From Elephas maximus indicus (lineage: Eukaryota; Chordata; Mammalia; Proboscidea; Elephantidae), in NCBI RefSeq assembly GCF_024166365.1, contig NC_064823.1, forward strand, positions 3,962,924 to 4,026,923: a stretch of 64,000 nucleotides of DNA, read 5' to 3'. Shown piece after piece: positions 60,358-64,000 of this stretch. Each line of letters begins with the position of its first letter. Position 1 is the stretch's first letter. Made by a program: the position numbers and the translations under genes. The notes under the pieces were generated by a model, which saw nothing but the letters and a program-made list of their open reading frames with translations, ran no database searches and had not been told where the DNA came from.

Positions 60358-60437
60358 AGGGGGCTGAGAGAAGGCCTGTCGTCAGGGGGCTGACAGAAGG
60401 TGTGTCGTCAGGGGGCTGACAGAAGGCCTGCGTGGCT
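60358..60437. repeat. 26-bp tandem repeats inside LTR copy 3
   Basis: About three units of CAGGGGGCTGACAGAAGG..., with a few differences. Confidence 0.85.
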
Positions 60438-61514
60438 GAGAGGGGGCGTGCACAGCAGAGAGAAAAGCCAGCTTCCTTGCATAGCCGAGAGGAGCTGAGA
60501 GAACTTTTGTACACTGAAGAAGGGTGGGATGTGCTCTCCACTTCAGCAGAACGTTCCAGACTTTGCCTACATGCTTTCTGATCCTGATCTTGAGTTGTAG
60601 CGTGTTGATCATGATCCTGAGTAGTACCCTATTACTTCCTTAATAAACCACTCAACTGTAAGTACGGTATGTGGGTTCTGTGGCCATTGCAATGAATTAT
60701 CAAACCCAGAGGAGAAGTAGAGAGTGCCGTGGGAGGGAAGGCTGGTGTCAGAATTGGTAAAAAGTTGAGAGTGGAGGCATGCCTGACCTCCACCTCATAG
60801 GGATCAGCTTTGGGCTGATCTTCATTTTCATTTTCCCCCCTGAAGTTAGACAGATTCTAACACTATTACTACAGCATTACAGGGGAAAATCTTCAATGTA
60901 ATTTGGATATCAGTATGAAAAGCATTTCTTATTTTGAAATAGAAGTAACTTAAAACCATTAATGGACCTATCTTATCTACATTTTAATCAAACAAACATT
61001 ATTTTTAAGGTCTATTTATAGATATCATGAATTTATACTTATTGATGAAACAGGTTTTAAGATGATGGAGTTGATTTTCATGTATGGTTTCTAGAACTAA
61101 TGTCCTTATACTTTACTGCTAGTCTTAATATTTGAGCTTGATAGTAAAGCTTATCTGTGTGTGTAGATGTCTCTGAAAAGAAAAATACACATAGGGGAAA
61201 AATTAGCTAGGGTTCTTCATTGGCAGGTGACCCTGCCTGTGGTCAGGGAGCCCCAAAGAGGACTCCAAGAAAAGATTTAATTTTAAATATTCATGAAGAC
61301 ATTAGCCTTGAAGATCTATGTAAATATATACAAGATAAAATTACAATTAAAAAAATTTTTTTTTAATCCTGAAAACATATTCTCCTAACTTCTGTAACAA
61401 TGAAATAGCTTTGGCATGTCTTTATAGAAGAAAAACATTGATTTAAAGAAATAGCACATTATGACTTTTAAACAAGACAAGTGTTTGAATTATATTATTT
61501 AAATCAAGCTGCTG

Positions 61515-61755
61515 TAATCTATGGAGACAGAAAGTAGATTAGAGGTTGCCTAGGGCTGGAAAGGTTGGAAGAAAATGGAGTGTGACAACTAACGGGTATG
61601 GGGTTTCTTTTGTGGGGGTTATGAAAATGCTTTAAATTGATCATGGTGATGGTTGCACAGCTCTGAATATACTGAAAACCATTAAACTGAACAATGCAAG
61701 TAGGTAAGCAGTAGGCTAAGTGAATAAGATCTCAATAAAGCTGTACAAAAAGTAA
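61515..61755 (+). mobile_element. Ancient L1 3' end fragment
   Basis: AGGTTGCCTAGGGCTGG, TTGATCATGGTGATGGTTGC and a final AATAAAGCTGT match old L1 3' UTRs. Confidence 0.75.
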
Positions 61756-62607
61756 GTTCTGTGCTTTTTTACATAGTATACATCTGGCTCAGTCTCATTT
61801 GATACAATGAAGCCCCACAAGATATCATCATACAATTCACATATCCAACCACACTATTTCCAACCCTGCTGAAAGACTGAAATTTTTAATTATTCTTAAG
61901 TTTTAAGGATTCATATCTTAAGCACCTTAAAAATTTTTATTTAAATTCACAAAGAAGTGTTTTAAGTCCCTATTAAAAATGAATCACAGAAAGCTCTTTT
62001 TTTCCCCAAAACATTAGTGATTTGATCTAACATAAAACTGTTAAAGCATGTTGCCATGATGTAAAGAAAAAAACACATCTGGTTTTTGTTGATGTGCAGA
62101 AACCACCAATTACAGAGTTCTGGGCCATGAGGGTGACTTGTTTATTTTCACATTTCATGGAACTGTGCACCGAGATTTGTTGTGGAAGAAACATTAAGAT
62201 CACATGAGAAGAGAGACCTATTGATTCTTGAATTGCTTAGAACCCATGCTATGATTGTCATCCCTCTGTTTACAGGCCGGTAGACATCACCACATTAGGA
62301 CCTAGGACCGACCAAGACTGATTTTGATCGGCTGGACAGTGGCAGGTAATCTTTGCAGATCCTGATTTAGCTTTCACAGGCAACCTGGTTTGGGCACAGG
62401 ATTTCCATTTTTTTTTTTTTAAGGCTATGCTTCAGGATTTCTTAAGGCACGCCCCCTGCCCTTGCTGCTTGTGATTGCCTTACTTCAGCTTAGCTTTCAA
62501 GAGTTTTAGGACTCTGTTCCTATTATTCTTTTATCCCTGTGTCCACTTTTTTTTTTGTAATAAGTATCTCTTTGATTACTCAACAAACTTAACTTGCCTA
62601 ACTCTAT

Positions 62608-62765
62608 GGGGGAGCCCTGGTGGCTCAGTGGTTAAGAGCTCGGTTGCTAACCAAAAGCCTGGCAGTTCAAATCCACCAGTAGTTCCTTGGGAACCCTAAG
62701 GGGCAGTTTTACTCTATCCTGTTGCTATGAGTCGGAATCGTCTCAACGAGTTTGGTTTTTTTGAT
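62608..62765 (+). mobile_element. AfroSINE
   Basis: Sense copy, GGAGCCCTGGTGGCTCAGTGG to CTCAACGAGTTTGG. Confidence 0.9.
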
Positions 62766-62769
62766 TTTA

Positions 62770-62976
62770 TACGTACCCTCTGTGGCACAAATGGTTACAT
62801 GCTCGATGATAGCTGAAATGTTGACAGTTTGAACCCATCCAGAGGCACCTTGGAAGAAAGGCTTGGCAATCTGTTTCTGAAAAGTCACAGCCTTGATAAC
62901 CTTATGGAGCAGTTATACTCTGCACACATGGGGTCACCATGAGTTGGAATTAACTCAATGGCAACTAACAACAACA
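62770..62976 (+). mobile_element. AfroSINE, long type
   Basis: Sense copy directly behind the previous one, TACCCTCTGTGGCACAAATGG to an AACTAACAACAACAGC end. Confidence 0.85.
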
Positions 62977-64000
62977 GCTATGTACTAGGTATGTGTTAGG
63001 CATTGTGAGAGAATACAAAATAAGTGAAATCTTCTAGTGTCTGCACTTAAAGAACCAATGGTATACTCCAGGATAAAATTTATATATGTATTTAACAGGT
63101 GTGCCAGCTTGAACATTCTCTGGGAATCAGACATGTCTGGGCTGGGCTGGCACAGTGGAAAAGCTGACCAACCCGAAGTTTGCCCACATGAGGGATTAAA
63201 GGTATTCCTGAGAGAAAGTGTGTTCTATGGGAAGAGGAGACCTGGCATGACAAGCTTGATCCTTAGTAAAGACTCACTCATTATAGAGCAGGGGTTACTC
63301 GGAGGTATGGGATGGTACCTTGGATTTGTCTTTGATTTATCTCAATATCAGCTCTCTGTTCAAGACTAAGATCTATGGTGCAATTAAAGGGATGCTGTTT
63401 TAGCAACTTGAAAGACATGGTAGGAACCTTGGGGGCAGTGAGTTTATGTTAATGGCGGAGGAATAACTCAGAAAAGGAGGGTGAGAATGATTGCACAACT
63501 CAAAGAATGTAATCAACATCCCAGGATTTTACATGGAGAAACTGTTGAGCTGGTGTATGTTTTACTGTGAATATTCTCAACAACAACAACAAACAATAAG
63601 GGGGGATGCTGTTTTACTGAACACTGTAAGTTACAGCAGAAACATCACCCTTCTTACAGATCTTCATATGCACACAAAATGTATTCATCCCCATTGTTTT
63701 GGTTAGAAAGGTTTCTACTGCAAATAACAGAAACCAGCTTAAAATGGATCTTCCTTTTTATTTTATAATAGTTACTGCCCACCTAGATATCCAGAAGTCA
63801 GATAGCTCCGGCGTTGGTTTATTCTGTGTCTCTGTTGTTAAGAATCAGGTTGTTTCTATTATTCTGCTCTATTTTTTTACTATCAAGAACGTTTTGGATT
63901 CATCCTTCACAGGCTTTCCTCACAATTACAGGATGGATCACCACAATTCGATGCATCTTATTCAGCCACAAGAATGGACACCAGGAGTCTTTCAGAAGGA

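Larger units (their letters stand above)
59518..60881 (+). mobile_element. Solo LTR fossil, copy 3, with an AfroSINE insertion
   Basis: It runs from TGTGGTAAAATGAG to GCATTACA, with the 5-bp duplication GGGGA on both sides (59513-59517, 60882-60886). The ends and 3' third match copies 1 and 2; the middle differs, so it is another subfamily. It includes an AfroSINE (59786-59959) and three 26-bp tandem units near 60360-60437. Signals in LTR order are TATATAT near 60063 and AATAAA near 60639. Confidence 0.83.
60887..64000. other. Right-hand intergenic sequence
   Basis: Contains an old L1 end and two AfroSINEs. The rest (60887-61510, 61760-62600, 62980-64000) has no exon or repeat I can name; a short CAA run lies near 63583. 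Confidence 0.55.

Overview
The window looks like nuclear DNA from an afrotherian mammal, most likely an elephant or close relative. Its repeats are dominated by tRNA-derived AfroSINE copies and by an RTE-clade LINE with the same 3' tail, on top of mammal-wide L1, L2, MIR and hAT fossils. The family names come from memory, not from a database search.

Three host genes can be read, in the same arrangement I recall for human 4q31.1 but in the opposite orientation. (1) NAA15 on the minus strand: only coding exon 1 (17680-17733) is visible, inside a CpG island at about 16.9-18.3 kb; everything to its left (1-17679) appears to be NAA15 intron 1. (2) NDUFC1 on the plus strand: three coding exons (23810-23876, 24794-24897, 27611-27670) giving 76 residues, plus a probable non-coding last exon (28787 to about 28938). 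(3) MGARP on the plus strand: four coding exons (37840-37921, 43111-43214, 47557-47650, 50396-50829) giving 237 residues. NAA15 and NDUFC1 diverge; NDUFC1 and MGARP are tandem. NDUFC1 and MGARP products act at mitochondria; NAA15 is the ribosome-bound NatA scaffold. No further host gene is supported from 51.2 to 64 kb.

Layout: 0-17.7 kb, NAA15 intron 1 with a full-length RTE LINE (9096-12311, 10-bp target duplication), a HAL1-like element and SINEs. 17-18.3 kb, NAA15 CpG island. 18.3-23.7 kb, SINE-rich spacer with a perfect 125-bp tandem duplication. 23.7-29 kb, NDUFC1 with a GC-rich two-block minisatellite in intron 1 and an old L1 in intron 2. 29.2-34.8 kb, solo LTR fossils of two families, one carrying a DNA transposon, one inserted in a SINE. 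37.6-51.2 kb, MGARP, whose introns hold L1, L2, MIR, SINE and RTE copies. 51.2-64 kb, an ERV-L fossil with an L1 insertion, a 5'-truncated RTE with an L1 insertion, and a third LTR copy.

The nesting gives a relative chronology: RTE and ERV-L copies are older than the L1 3' ends inside them, and AfroSINEs sit inside RTE, L1 and LTR copies. I see no new gene system. The most unusual items are the minisatellite at the NDUFC1 start, the intact-ended RTE with its SINE partner, the perfect tandem duplication, and the small hAT element inside an LTR.
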